From positions 372,001 through 436,000 of the forward strand of contig CANJKZ010000927.1 of NCBI GenBank assembly GCA_947471745.1: a DNA stretch of 64,000 bases, given 5' to 3'. Positions 54,778-63,626 of this stretch are shown piece by piece. Within the stretch, counting starts at the first letter, position 1. The number at the start of each line of letters is the position of its first letter. The position numbers and the translations under genes are program-made. Source of the stretch: Closterium sp. Naga37s-1. Taxonomy: Eukaryota; Streptophyta; Zygnematophyceae; Desmidiales; Closteriaceae. The notes under the pieces are model-generated. The model was given only the letters and a program-made list of their open reading frames with translations. It had not been told where the DNA came from and did no database searches.

Positions 54778-55369
54778 CTTTGGGGTAGCGGAGAACGTCA
54801 GGAAGAAGTCAACTCACTGTCGCTAACTGATGCCTCGTGCAACGTAACGAGCCTTGAAGGCAGGCGGAGAACCCGGCGGCCGCTTCACCCTGAAAATCCA
54901 CATGCCATCGACTCGCCCCAGGAGGGGGAACTGCGTCGACGTAAGTGCCTCTGGACTTCCAGGATGCCATCTCTACGTCCATGGCTGTCTGCCACTAAGA
55001 GGAGTAGGGACCCGTAATCGCCTCTGCGTAAGTGCGCGGGGTCGGGATGTCTAGTGCATCTGGGTCTCCCTCAGGTGCAATCAGCATGGACACGAGATGA
55101 GGTACAGCAGCTGGAAAACACTCAAAGTCCTCTTGCCTGTCCTCAAAGACGTCCGTGCTAAGAGCACACTTACCCCCGACGGGCGGAGGACAGGCCGACT
55201 CAGACTCAGCAACAAGACTAGCGGCGTATTCGAGACGACAGGCAACTGCGAAGTCAACAAGATCAGCAACTAGGGCAGACGCAGCAGTGGACTCAAACGA
55301 GGGGTTAGTGACAATAGTGGCCAGAAGATGTGTGACGGTAGGACTAGCAGCACGAAGTAAGTCTGACTA

Positions 55370-56007
55370 GGCAGGGCAGGGCAGCCGCGCTTGCTGGCAC
55401 TACGCTGTGCATGGCAATGATAGTAGTGCAGCAGCAGTAATGCAGCCGCAGCAGTAGGGCAGCAGGGACAGCGGGCCGGCGAGGTGCAGGGCCAGTGCAA
55501 GTGCACGGACGGCAGGGCGGGTGCGCACGGGCTTGGCGCGGGCTGTACTGGCTGCGCGCGGGCCTGGCGCGGGCTGTACGGACTGCGCGCGGGCCTGGCG
55601 CAGGCTGTACTGGCTGCGCGCGGGCCTGGCGCGGGCTGTATGGGCTGTGTGCGGGTCTGGCGCGGGCTGTACGGGCTGCGTGCGGGCCTTGCGCTGACTG
55701 TACGAGCTGCACACGCGCGGCGCGCGGGCTGTATGGGCTGCGCGAGGGCGGCGGGCTGTATGGGCTGCGCGAGGGCGGCGCGCGGGCTGTATGGGCTGCG
55801 TGAGGGCGGCGCGCGGGCTGTACGGGCTATGCGCGGGCGGTTCGCGGGCTAAACGGGCTTGGCGCGGGCTGTACGGACTGCGCGTGCGGCAGGGCAGGGC
55901 AGCAAGAAGGCACGGGGAAGGGCAGGGCAGGGCAGAATTTCCGGCAAGAATTCTAAGCGGTTGGCCCTAAAAAAAAATGGTCCTTAGGAAGGACCTGCTC
56001 TACACCA
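55370..56007 (-). repeat. GC-rich 31-bp repeat leader of copia J
   Basis: At 55530-55880 at least eight units of about 31 bp, GGCCTGGCGCGGGCTGTACG-type, drifting towards GGGCGGCGCGCGGGCTGTAT. Occupies the place between the primer site and the first coding segment. Confidence 0.75.
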
Positions 56008-56141
56008 TGTCGAGACTAGGCAAGGAGAATGGTTGATGATTAGATCAAGGGGGAGGGGTACATGAACAACATAGAGAGAAATTTTGTACCCCCTAGTGCT
56101 AACACCCATATGGCCTAAAACAGCATATATGCTTTGACTGT
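56008..56141 (-). repeat. 5' LTR of copia J
   Basis: About 134 bp, aligned with the left LTR along its length. The outer end is slightly diverged, so the edge is uncertain by two or three bases. Confidence 0.75.
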
Positions 56142-56259
56142 GTGCGCCGAAATGTTTAGCCTCGCTGGAACCTATCACAACAACAACACCACACACCTTG
56201 TACTGGTGTTTCAGCTATAGTTTTTTGCTATTACACTGTTGGTTCAGTTTACTTACCGT

Positions 56260-56395
56260 TGTCAAACTATATATATGATGTTAGTACTTGTAGGCTGTAG
56301 TGGAGTAGCAAATATGGGGTATAACCCCTCAGGGTTCTCATCTTGTACCAAAAAACTCTCTCGTAATCCATCATTCCTAGCTACCTAATTTCACA
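56260..56395 (+). repeat. 5' LTR of copia K
   Basis: 136 bp with GGCTGTAGTGGAGTAGC and ATGGGGTATAACCCC blocks also found in the LTRs of B1, D, E and I, followed by a primer site. Confidence 0.8.
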
Positions 56396-57169
56396 TGGTA
56401 TTGAGAGCACGTAGGGTCTTAGGACCTTAGGACAGAGTTTTTTCGGGCCCACCACCTACCACCTGCCCGAATCGCGCTACCCCGCGCTCTGCCCTGCCCT
56501 AGTCCCGCGCGGCCCCCGCGTCGCCTCTGCTGGCCCGCGCGTCGCCTCTGCTGGCCCACCCACCGCCCGCCAGTAGCCCGCGCGACCCGCCCGCTGTCCG
56601 CGCAGCCCGCGCGCAGCTCCTGCTAGCCCGTGCGCCGCCTGCCTGCAGCCCGCGCGCCCCGCAAGCTGCCCGTCGCGCTGCCACGCAGCCCCGTGCGCCC
56701 GCCCTGCTACTGCTGCAGCTGCTTGCTACGCCCTACGCACGGCCCGCCCTGCTGCCTTGCCGGCCGCCTGTAGCCCCGCGCGCCGCCTGCCTCTACCGCG
56801 GCTGCCTGCAGAAGCCTTGTGCGCCGCCTGCCCTGCTGCCGTGGCTGCCAGCTGCGCCCTGCCCTAAGCGCCCTGCCCGCGCTGCCCTGCGCCCTGCCCG
56901 CCCTGCCAGCGCTGCAGCCGCTGCTACGCTGCTGCTGCTGCCAGCGCCGCACTGCCCCGCCGTGCCCGAGCCACGCCGCACCGCCCGAACCGCGTCACAC
57001 CGCCCGAGCCGCGCCGCACCGCCTGAGCCGCGTCGCACCGCCCGAGCCGCGTCGCACCGCCTGAGCCGCGCCACGCTGCCTAGGGCCCTGGCATTAGGTT
57101 TCTACAGCTGCTAGTGCTACTGCTGCTTGCATGCAATCGCTCTGCCATACCAGTCCCGCGCCAGCAGCT

Positions 57170-58408
57170 ATGGCCACCCTTCGCGTTCTGTCGTTCGATG
57201 CTGAGGGCCGCCCGATTCAGTTTGAGACCTGGCTCGATGACCTGCAGCTGTTCTTAATGAGCGATTGCAAGGATAACGTCTCTCTCTTTGACCACACGTC
57301 TGGTGCCTCAGTCGCTCCTGCTGCCATAGTTGAGCTTGCGCCCGTTCCCAGTAGCAAACTCGTGATGCTGCTGCGCGCCTAGCCGTTCGCAATCACCTTC
57401 CGATAGCTGAGCTCACGCATTTTGGCGAGCACAAGACTGCTAAGGCCCTTTACGACGCTGTAGTGGCTTGATACTCCTCCCCTGCCGCAGCTGAGCTTAG
57501 CCGCCTCATGCTGCCCTACCTATTTCCTGAGCTGTCCACCTTTGCCACAGTTGCCGATCTCATTACCCACCTTCGCACTAGTGACACCCGCCTTCGCGCC
57601 GCCCTCCCCAAAGAATTCTGTGCTACGCACCCGCCTCCGATGTACTAGAACCTCCACTTCATAGTCACCCGTCTCCCTGACTCTCTTAGCTCGGTTTGGG
57701 ACCACTTTCTCGCTCGCTGTCCCACCGAACTCACTGTCGACCTCCTAGAGCAGCACCTCCTTGCAGCAGTGAAGAGCATTGTCGTTGTTGCTGCTTCTCT
57801 TGGCGCTCCTCGCACCCCCATATTTGAGGGGTGCTCTCCCTCTCCCCTCGCCCCCTCCTTTGCTACTGTTGCTGCTGTTGACCTCCTTGGTGCTGAGTCT
57901 GCTGGTGCTGCTTCTGCTCCTAGTGGGAGGCTCCGCAACGGCAAGGGCAAGGGAGCCAAGGGTAGTGGAGGTGGCACAGGGGGGGGGTGGTGGTGGGGGC
58001 GGTGGAGGAGGAGGAGGTGGCGGAGGGAGTGGTGGCGGGGGTGCTGGCGGGAGTGGTAGCGTCGGTAGCGGCGGTGGAGGCGGTGGCGGCAGAGGGGATG
58101 GCAGCCGCGGTGGCGGCCGGGGCGGTGCTGGCGGTCGGGGTAGAGGCACGGGCGCTGGTCAGAGACAGAAGCAGCAGCAGAGTCCCCAGACGACCCAGCA
58201 GCTTCGTGAGTGGCTTGCTCAGCATGGGAGGTATGGGGGTGGTGGTCGCTGCCCGTATGTCATTCGCACAGGTGACCGCAAGGGTCAGACATGTGGGAAG
58301 TTCCACACCCAGCACCGCTGCTTCTCCCGCCTTGACGACGCCTGGCGTGAAGAGATGGGCGAGGACGCTGAGCGCCCTCGCTGGTATGAGCTGCTTGGGA
58401 TGGTGTAG
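57170..58408 (+). pseudogene. Gag of copia K
   Basis: MATLRVLSFDAEGRPIQFET, WLDDLQLFLMSDCKDNVSLF and LITHLRTSDT-like parts correspond to B1 gag. 57780-58408 has a Gly-rich stretch, TTQQLREWLAQHGRYGGGG, CPYVIRTGDRKGQTCGKFHT and QHRCFSRLDDAWREEMGEDA. Same zinc-binding-like C-x13-C-x3-H-x4-C pattern as B1. Confidence 0.8.
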
Positions 58409-58446
58409 ACATCTTTGCTCTTGACTATGATGCTATTATTTCTGCC

Positions 58447-60021
58447 ATGTATGCATTGGAGATTAGTGCTGATGGAGACTGTTTCTTGTGTGTACCGCCT
58501 GACCCCTGTATAGAGACTGGTACTCTAGGTGCTGGTGAGGCTGCTGCCTTAGGTGTTGGCGAGTCTGCTCTCTCAGGTACTGCGCCTGCTGAGGCCTTGC
58601 ACACCTTCACGCTTGACTCAGGTGCTTCCCGCTGCTTCTTTCGTGACAATACTGCACTCACACCACTCCCTGCACCTGTTGCAGTCTCTCTGGCTGACCC
58701 CTCAAGGGGCCCAGTTCTTGCACGGTCCACCACTGTGCTCCCGTGCCCGGCGGTTCCGTCTGGCTCACTGTCAGGTCTCCACCTCCCCTCGTTCTCTACA
58801 AACTTGGTGAGCACTGCTGTCCTCCAGGATGTGGGGGTTGACACCTTCACCCCTGGTCGGCAGCGTGTGGCGATCTGTACGTGCTCCAAGACCGGCCGCC
58901 ACCTGGCCACGTTTACCCGTCGGCCAGGGTCGAGTCTTTACACACTCACGAATGCGCCTCCTCAGGTAGCTACTACTGGTCAGGTGTCTGCGTCTGGTCA
59001 GGTAGCCTCCCCTTGTGAGTGTCGCTCCCTGTCGCACCAGACTCTTCTCTGGCACCACCGCCTGGGTCACCCCTCCTTGCCACGTCTCCGTGGCATGCAC
59101 CGTCGTCTCCTTGCGTCTGGTCTTCCCAGGTCTCTCCCTCCCCTCCCTGCCTCGCCTGCGCCGCCCTGCCTTCCTTGCGTCGAGGGGCGGCAGCGCGCCG
59201 CTCCTCACTCCTCCTCGTTTCCCCCGACAGAGGCTCGTCTGCAGACCCTCCACCTGGACGTGTGGGGCCCAGCCCACGTTCGTGGACAGGGTGGTGAGCG
59301 GTATTTTCTGCTGGTTGTCGACGACTACCCGCGTTACACCACGGTCTTCCCCTTGCGCACCAAGGGTGAGGTCCCTGCTGTCCTGATCCCTTGGATCCGA
59401 GCAGTTCGTCTCCAGCTCCGCCGCAGGTTCCGCCAGGACCTGCCTGTCCTGCGTCTGCACTCTGACAGAGGTGGTGAGTTCACCTCCGACCTCTTGAGGG
59501 GGAAGGGGATCGAGCAGTCGTTCACACTTCCGGGCTCAGCGCAGCAAAATGGGGTTGCTGGGCGCCGCATTGGCTTAGTCATGGAGGTCGCTCGTACCTC
59601 CTTGATCCATGTAGCGGCTATTCATTTTCTGTGGCCGTTTGCGGTCCGGTACGCCGCGCGGCAGCTCAACCTCTGGCCCCATGTCTCCTTGCCAGAGACC
59701 TCGCCCACACTGCGTTGGATGGGGGAGGTTGGCGATGCGTCGCGCTTCCGAGTCTGGGGTGCTCGTGCCCTTGTCCGCGATACGTCCGCGGACAAGCTCT
59801 CCCCCCACACCATTCCCTGTGTCTTCCTTGGCTTTGTCCCTGACGCGTCTGGCTGGCAGTTTTACCATCCCACCTCGCGCCGTGTCTTCCCCTCCCAAGA
59901 CGTCACCTTTGACGAGTCGGTTCCTTTCTACCGTCTCTTCCCCTACCACAGTGCCCCTCTCCCTCCCCCGCCGCTTTTCCTCGCTCCAGGTCCCCCTCCG
60001 GTAGACCCCCTCCCCCCTTAG
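58447..60021 (+). CDS. Protease-integrase frame of copia K
   Basis: 524 residues without interruption. Protease FTLDSGASRCFFRDNTALTP; pre-integrase LLWHHRLGHPSLPRLRGMHR and CLPCVEGRQRAAPHS (HHCC); core LDVWGPAHVRGQGGERYFLL, VVDDYPRYTTVFPL, LHSDRGGEFTSDLL (D..D..E); C-terminal FRVWGARALVRDTSADKLSP and FHPTSRRVFPSQDV-like end. Best-preserved integrase in the window. Confidence 0.88.
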   Translation: MYALEISADGDCFLCVPPDPCIETGTLGAGEAAALGVGESALSGTAPAEALHTFTLDSGASRCFFRDNTALTPLPAPVAVSLADPSRGPVLARSTTVLPCPAVPSGSLSGLHLPSFSTNLVSTAVLQDVGVDTFTPGRQRVAICTCSKTGRHLATFTRRPGSSLYTLTNAPPQVATTGQVSASGQVASPCECRSLSHQTLLWHHRLGHPSLPRLRGMHRRLLASGLPRSLPPLPASPAPPCLPCVEGRQRAAPHSSSFPPTEARLQTLHLDVWGPAHVRGQGGERYFLLVVDDYPRYTTVFPLRTKGEVPAVLIPWIRAVRLQLRRRFRQDLPVLRLHSDRGGEFTSDLLRGKGIEQSFTLPGSAQQNGVAGRRIGLVMEVARTSLIHVAAIHFLWPFAVRYAARQLNLWPHVSLPETSPTLRWMGEVGDASRFRVWGARALVRDTSADKLSPHTIPCVFLGFVPDASGWQFYHPTSRRVFPSQDVTFDESVPFYRLFPYHSAPLPPPPLFLAPGPPPVDPLPP

Positions 60022-60564
60022 GGACCTCCATGATTTTTACACTGGCAAAATCAGTATAAAAGAAACCGTGAACGCTGATTTGGACACCTTGTTGGCCGGG
60101 GCACGCTGATCCATCAGCATACCCTCAATCAAACCAATCTGAGGGCCTGACGTACACACAAATAGGTGTCTTATAATGAGGCTACCCCGTTTATAAGAGA
60201 CACCCGGATAATAGACACCCCATGTCTTCAATTCAACATTGTCTTACGGTATATCCTGGTGATGACGGTATCGTAGGGCCTGCATGTGACACACTTATCG
60301 CTTTGGGTTGGTGGGATTCGCAAATTGGGTGTGCGCGAAATGTTCACTTGCTCACGTAAGAATCTTGATCTCGCCAAAGCCACACAACCGAAATAGGTTT
60401 CGCACACCCATTCACCAAACTATTTGAAGGACACATAACTTGAAAAAATACCATGGGGAGCTCGAGTTTTAGGAAATAAGGCTGACAAGTCAGCTCGGTA
60501 AACAAAAAATCAGTCAAATCAGGGTAAAAAGCCTGATATATGAGGCCTGCTGCTCTACTCTACT
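60022..60564. other. AT-rich stretch between copia K and the OEP80-like gene
   Basis: No gene. Holds the hairpin at 60165-60204 and AAATCAGGGTAAAAAGCCTGATA near 60515, motifs shared with the other AT-rich islands. The 3' UTR of the OEP80-like gene must lie at its right end. Confidence 0.45.
60165..60204. other. Hairpin with TTATAAGAGACACC motif
   Basis: GGTGTCTTATAA, a 14-nt spacer, then TTATAAGAGACACC, followed by CGGATAATAGACACCCC. Related in sequence to the hairpin at 52595 (CCCGGATATAAGACA). Possible terminus of a pogo-type DNA transposon or MITE. Confidence 0.45.
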
Positions 60565-62213
60565 CTAGTTGCGGTAGCCAATGCCAAAGTGGAAGCGAGG
60601 GATCTTCTGGTCATTGAACGCATACTCCAGGCGCAGAGGGCCCAGCGGTGAGTCCACCCGCACCCCCGCGCCCAGCCCAAAGCCCCTCCCTGGCTTGCCC
60701 CGTGCCCCTGCTGGGTCACCTGGGGAAGGGAGAGGGGTTAAAATGGTGGTAATATTAATGATATGGGATTAGCCAATACAAATAAAGAAAACGCTATGTG
60801 CCAGCCCAATGTCCAGCCCAAAGCCCAGGCTTGCCACATGTCCCTGTTGGGGTCGCATGGGGACGGGAGAGGGGTTTGTATGATGGTAATATGCATGACA
60901 CATAACGAGGGAAAGGGGAAACCATGAAGTATGCAGAGGAGAGAAGGGTACAAACGGTGCATTTGCTTTGCATCAGGGGCAATCTAAGAAGATATGCGTG
61001 GCAACACCTGGAAGATTATTGTCTCACTACAAGTGCTTACAACTAACCAGCTTGACCCCCCCGCATTCTCTCACCTGCAGAACCATCGCCGTACCTAGCA
61101 CAGTGGCACCCGAGCCTAGGTCGGTGCCATAGTCGGCAAAGAAGGCACCCTCTAGTGGGCCAAACTGCAGGTGGCGTGGAGGGAAGGGGGGGGAGTGGGA
61201 GGGTGATGGGAGCAGTGGGCCGGTGAGAAAGGCATGGCCAGCATTGTGCATGGCGGCTCCATGTGCAGCGGGAAACGAGAGAAGATGAGGTCATGCGAAA
61301 AGTTCGATTATGCTGGGTGGGTGAGTGAGAGTAGGGGTGCGCTGGAGTGACTCGAATAGCATCACAGTAAGCAGACAAGGAAGAAAACAAACAGGGGGGG
61401 GTGTGGGGGGGGTGTGTTTGGGTAGAGAGGGAGTGGAAAGCAGAGTCAGAGATAGGAAACGAAGCACCAGGCTTGTGTGGTCTCTTATCTTCACATACAT
61501 GTGTGATACGTGGGTTGGGTGTACAAGACGCGATGCGAGGGGAAGAGGAGGGGGTTACCATGGGGGAGGAGACAGGAGGACGAGGGGGAAGAGCATGCGG
61601 TTACCATGGGGAAGGAGACAGGAGGACGAGGGGGAAGAGCATGCGGTTACCATGGGGAAGGAGACAGGAGGACGAGGGGGAAGAGCATGCGGTTACCATG
61701 GGGAAGGAGATCTCCCCGCTGGTGACGATGTAGGATCGCCCCGACCCCACAGCGCCCTCGTCATATCCGCGCACGCTGTTGGTGCCGCCGATGGGGAACG
61801 CCTCGTGTGGCGCCAGGTCGCCCACCACCGTGCCGCCTGAGAAGCTGATGGCACAGGAGGGGTGAGGGGAAAGGGAGGGGCGAGGACAGTGGAGAGGTGG
61901 ATGGCGAGTAGAGAGAGGGAGGGAAGTGGAAGCGTGAAAGAAGACAGTCGGGCTAGTACGGTATGGAGAGTCCCATCTTGAATCCACGGCCATGCAAGTG
62001 AATGCACCCATTCACCCCAAACAGCTCTGCCTGGCAACGAGCACGCATGCCCCCTGCCCAGCAACCCCCCCTGCCAATGCCCCATCTCGCAACCCACCTG
62101 CCGATGAGGCGAGCATGGGCGATGCGGAAGCCGTTACGCGCGCGGGCGTTGATGCGGTTGAAGCAGAGCCAGTCGGGCGCGATGGGGATGGCCTGCTCCG
62201 TGCTCAGCACGAG
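60565..62213 (-). CDS. OEP80: OEP80/TOC75-V-like chloroplast outer-envelope Omp85 protein, last four exons
   Basis: Exons (minus): 62213-62098, 61844-61697, 61164-61095, 60719-60565; all introns GT..AG, with phases 2, 0 and 1 that close exactly. The joined end reads [100 protein letters not shown], then [40 protein letters not shown] and [11 protein letters not shown]-stop. This is the C-terminal beta-barrel of the bacterial surface antigen (Omp85) family, with the signature GGTNSVRGY...G and the terminal aromatic beta-signal, closest in my memory to land-plant OEP80. Role: insertion of beta-barrel proteins into the chloroplast outer envelope. The N-terminal POTRA exons lie beyond the right edge. 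Stop TAG at 60565-60567. Host gene, apparently intact here. Confidence 0.93.
60780..60900. repeat. Diverged copy of the exon 4 acceptor region inside intron 3 (OEP80-like gene)
   Basis: On the minus strand CTCTCCCGTCCCCATGCGAC, then CATGTGGCAAGCCTGGGCTT and TGGGCTGGACATTGGGCTGG, parallels the real junction CTCTCCCTTCCCCAG|GTGAC and the following exon 4 bases (GGGGCAAGCCAGG...GGGCTTTGGGCTGGGCG). In the copy the acceptor AG has become AT. Confidence 0.7.
61545..61705. repeat. 46-bp tandem copies of the exon 2 donor (OEP80-like gene)
   Basis: Units of 46 bp, GCGGTTACCATGGGGAAGGA in plus reading, three full and one partial. On the minus strand each repeats the last 13 bases of exon 2 and its donor, CTCCTTCCCCATG|GTAACC. 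The genuine junction at 61697 is the upstream-most copy. Confidence 0.88.
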
Positions 62214-63626
62214 CTGTGTACAGGGGAAGACGAGAGGGGGGAAGAGGGTGGGGGGGGGGGGAGAAAGGATGGGTAAAGGCAAGTGGGCGATGGGGATGGC
62301 CTGCTCCGTGCTCAGCACGAGCTGGGTAAAGGGGAAGAAGAGAGGGGGGAAGAGGGTGGGGGGGGGGGGAGAAAGGATGGGTAAAGGCAACTAGGCGATG
62401 GGGATGGCCTGCTCCGTGCTCAGCACGAGCTGGGTAAAGGGGAAGAAGAGAGGGGGGAAGAGGGTGGGGGGGGGGGGAGAAAGGATGGGTAAAGGCAAGT
62501 GGGCGATGGGGATGGCCTGCTCCGTGCTCAGCACGAGCTGGGTAAAGGGGAAGAAGAGAGGGGGGAAGAGGGTGGGGGGGGGGGGGAGAAAGGATGGGTA
62601 AAGGCAAGTGGGCGATGGGGATGGCCTGCTCCGTGCTCAGCACGAGCTGGGTAAAGGGGAAGAAGAGAGGGGGGAAGAGGGTGGGGGGGGGGGGGAGAAA
62701 GGATGGGTAAAGGCAAGTGGGCGATGGGGATGGCCTGCTCCGTGCTCAGCACGAGCTGGGTAAAGGGGAAGAAGAGAGGGGGGAAGAGGGTGGGGGGGGG
62801 GGGGAGAAAGGATGGGTAAAGGCAAGTGGGCGATGGGGATGGCCTGCTCCGTGCTCAGCACGAGCTGGGTAAAGGGGAAGAAGAGAGGGGGGAAGAGGGT
62901 GGGGGGGGGGGGGAGAAAGGATGGGTAAAGGCAAGTGGGCGATGGGGATGGCCTGCTCCGTGCTCAGCACGAGCTGGGTAAAGGGGAAGAAGAGAGGGGG
63001 GAAGAGGGTGGGGGGGGGGGGAGAAAGGATGGGTAAAGGCAAGTGGGCGATGGGGATGGCCTGCTCCGTGCTCAGCACGAGCTGGGTAAAGGGGAAGAAG
63101 AGAGGGGGGAAGAGGGTGGGGGGGGGGGGGGAGAAAGGATGGGTAAAGGCAAGTGGGCGATGGGGATGGCCTGCTCCGTGCTCAGCACGAGCTGGGTAAA
63201 GGGGAAGAAGAGAGGGGGGAAGAGGGTGGGGGGGGGGGGAGAAAGGATGGGTAAAGGCAAGTGGGCGATGGGGATGGCCTGCTCCGTGCTCAGCACGAGC
63301 TGGGTAAAGGGGAAGAAGAGAGGGGGGAAGAGGGTGGGGGGGGGGGAGAAAGGATGGGTAAAGGCAAGTGGGCGATGGGGATGGCCTGCTCCGTGCTCAG
63401 CACGAGCTGGGTAAAGGGGAAGAAGAGAGGGGGGAAGAGGGTGGGGGGGGGGGGAGAAAGGATGGGTAAAGGCAAGTGGGCGATGGGGATGGCCTGCTCC
63501 GTGCTCAGCACGAGCTGGGTAAAGGGGAAGAAGAGAGGGGGGAAGAGGGTGGGGGGGGGGGGAGAAAGGATGGGTAAAGGCAAGTGGGCGATGGGGATGG
63601 CCTGCTCCGTGCTCAGCACGAGCTGT
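62214..63626. repeat. 108-bp minisatellite carrying copies of a 3' splice site and exon start (OEP80-like gene)
   Basis: Thirteen units (CTGCTCCGTGCTCAGCACGA at 62301, 62409, 62517, 62626, 62735, 62844, 62953, 63061, 63172, 63280, 63387, 63495, 63603) follow the genuine junction at 62213. On the minus strand each has TTTACCCAG|CTCGTGCTGAGC and the next exon bases through the codons for [12 protein letters not shown], then diverges into CACTTGCCTTTACCC and a C-run. The period varies 107-111 bp with G-run length. 108 bp is 36 codons, so long stretches stay open. Confidence 0.93.

Larger units (their letters stand above)
53091..56141 (-). mobile_element. Copia J, reduced LTR element (RT and RNase H only)
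   Basis: LTRs at 53091-53227 and about 56008-56141 (TGTCGAGACTAGG...TTTGAC). GTGCG precedes the left LTR (53086-53090) and occurs at 56142-56146, a likely 5-bp target duplication. The purine tract CATTTCGCCTATGGGGGTG and an ACACCATG-type primer edge are present. On the minus strand the parts seen are a GC-rich leader, a short piece of linker, RT and RNase H; gag, protease and integrase are not seen. B/D family. LTR divergence is clearly larger than for D, so it is older. Broken. Confidence 0.82.
56260..60021 (+). mobile_element. Copia K, plus-strand: 5' LTR, leader, gag, protease, integrase
   Basis: The 5' LTR (56260-56395, TGTCAAACTAT...TTTCACA) is followed by the primer site TGGTATTGAGAGC, a GC-rich leader to about 57130, gag, and a 524-residue protease-integrase frame that ends at 60021 with PPPLFLAPGPPPVDPLPP, the start of the family linker. 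No RT, RNase H or 3' LTR follows; AT-rich host sequence resumes. B/D family. The only large copia on the plus strand. Broken, with the gag part more decayed than the integrase. Confidence 0.85.
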
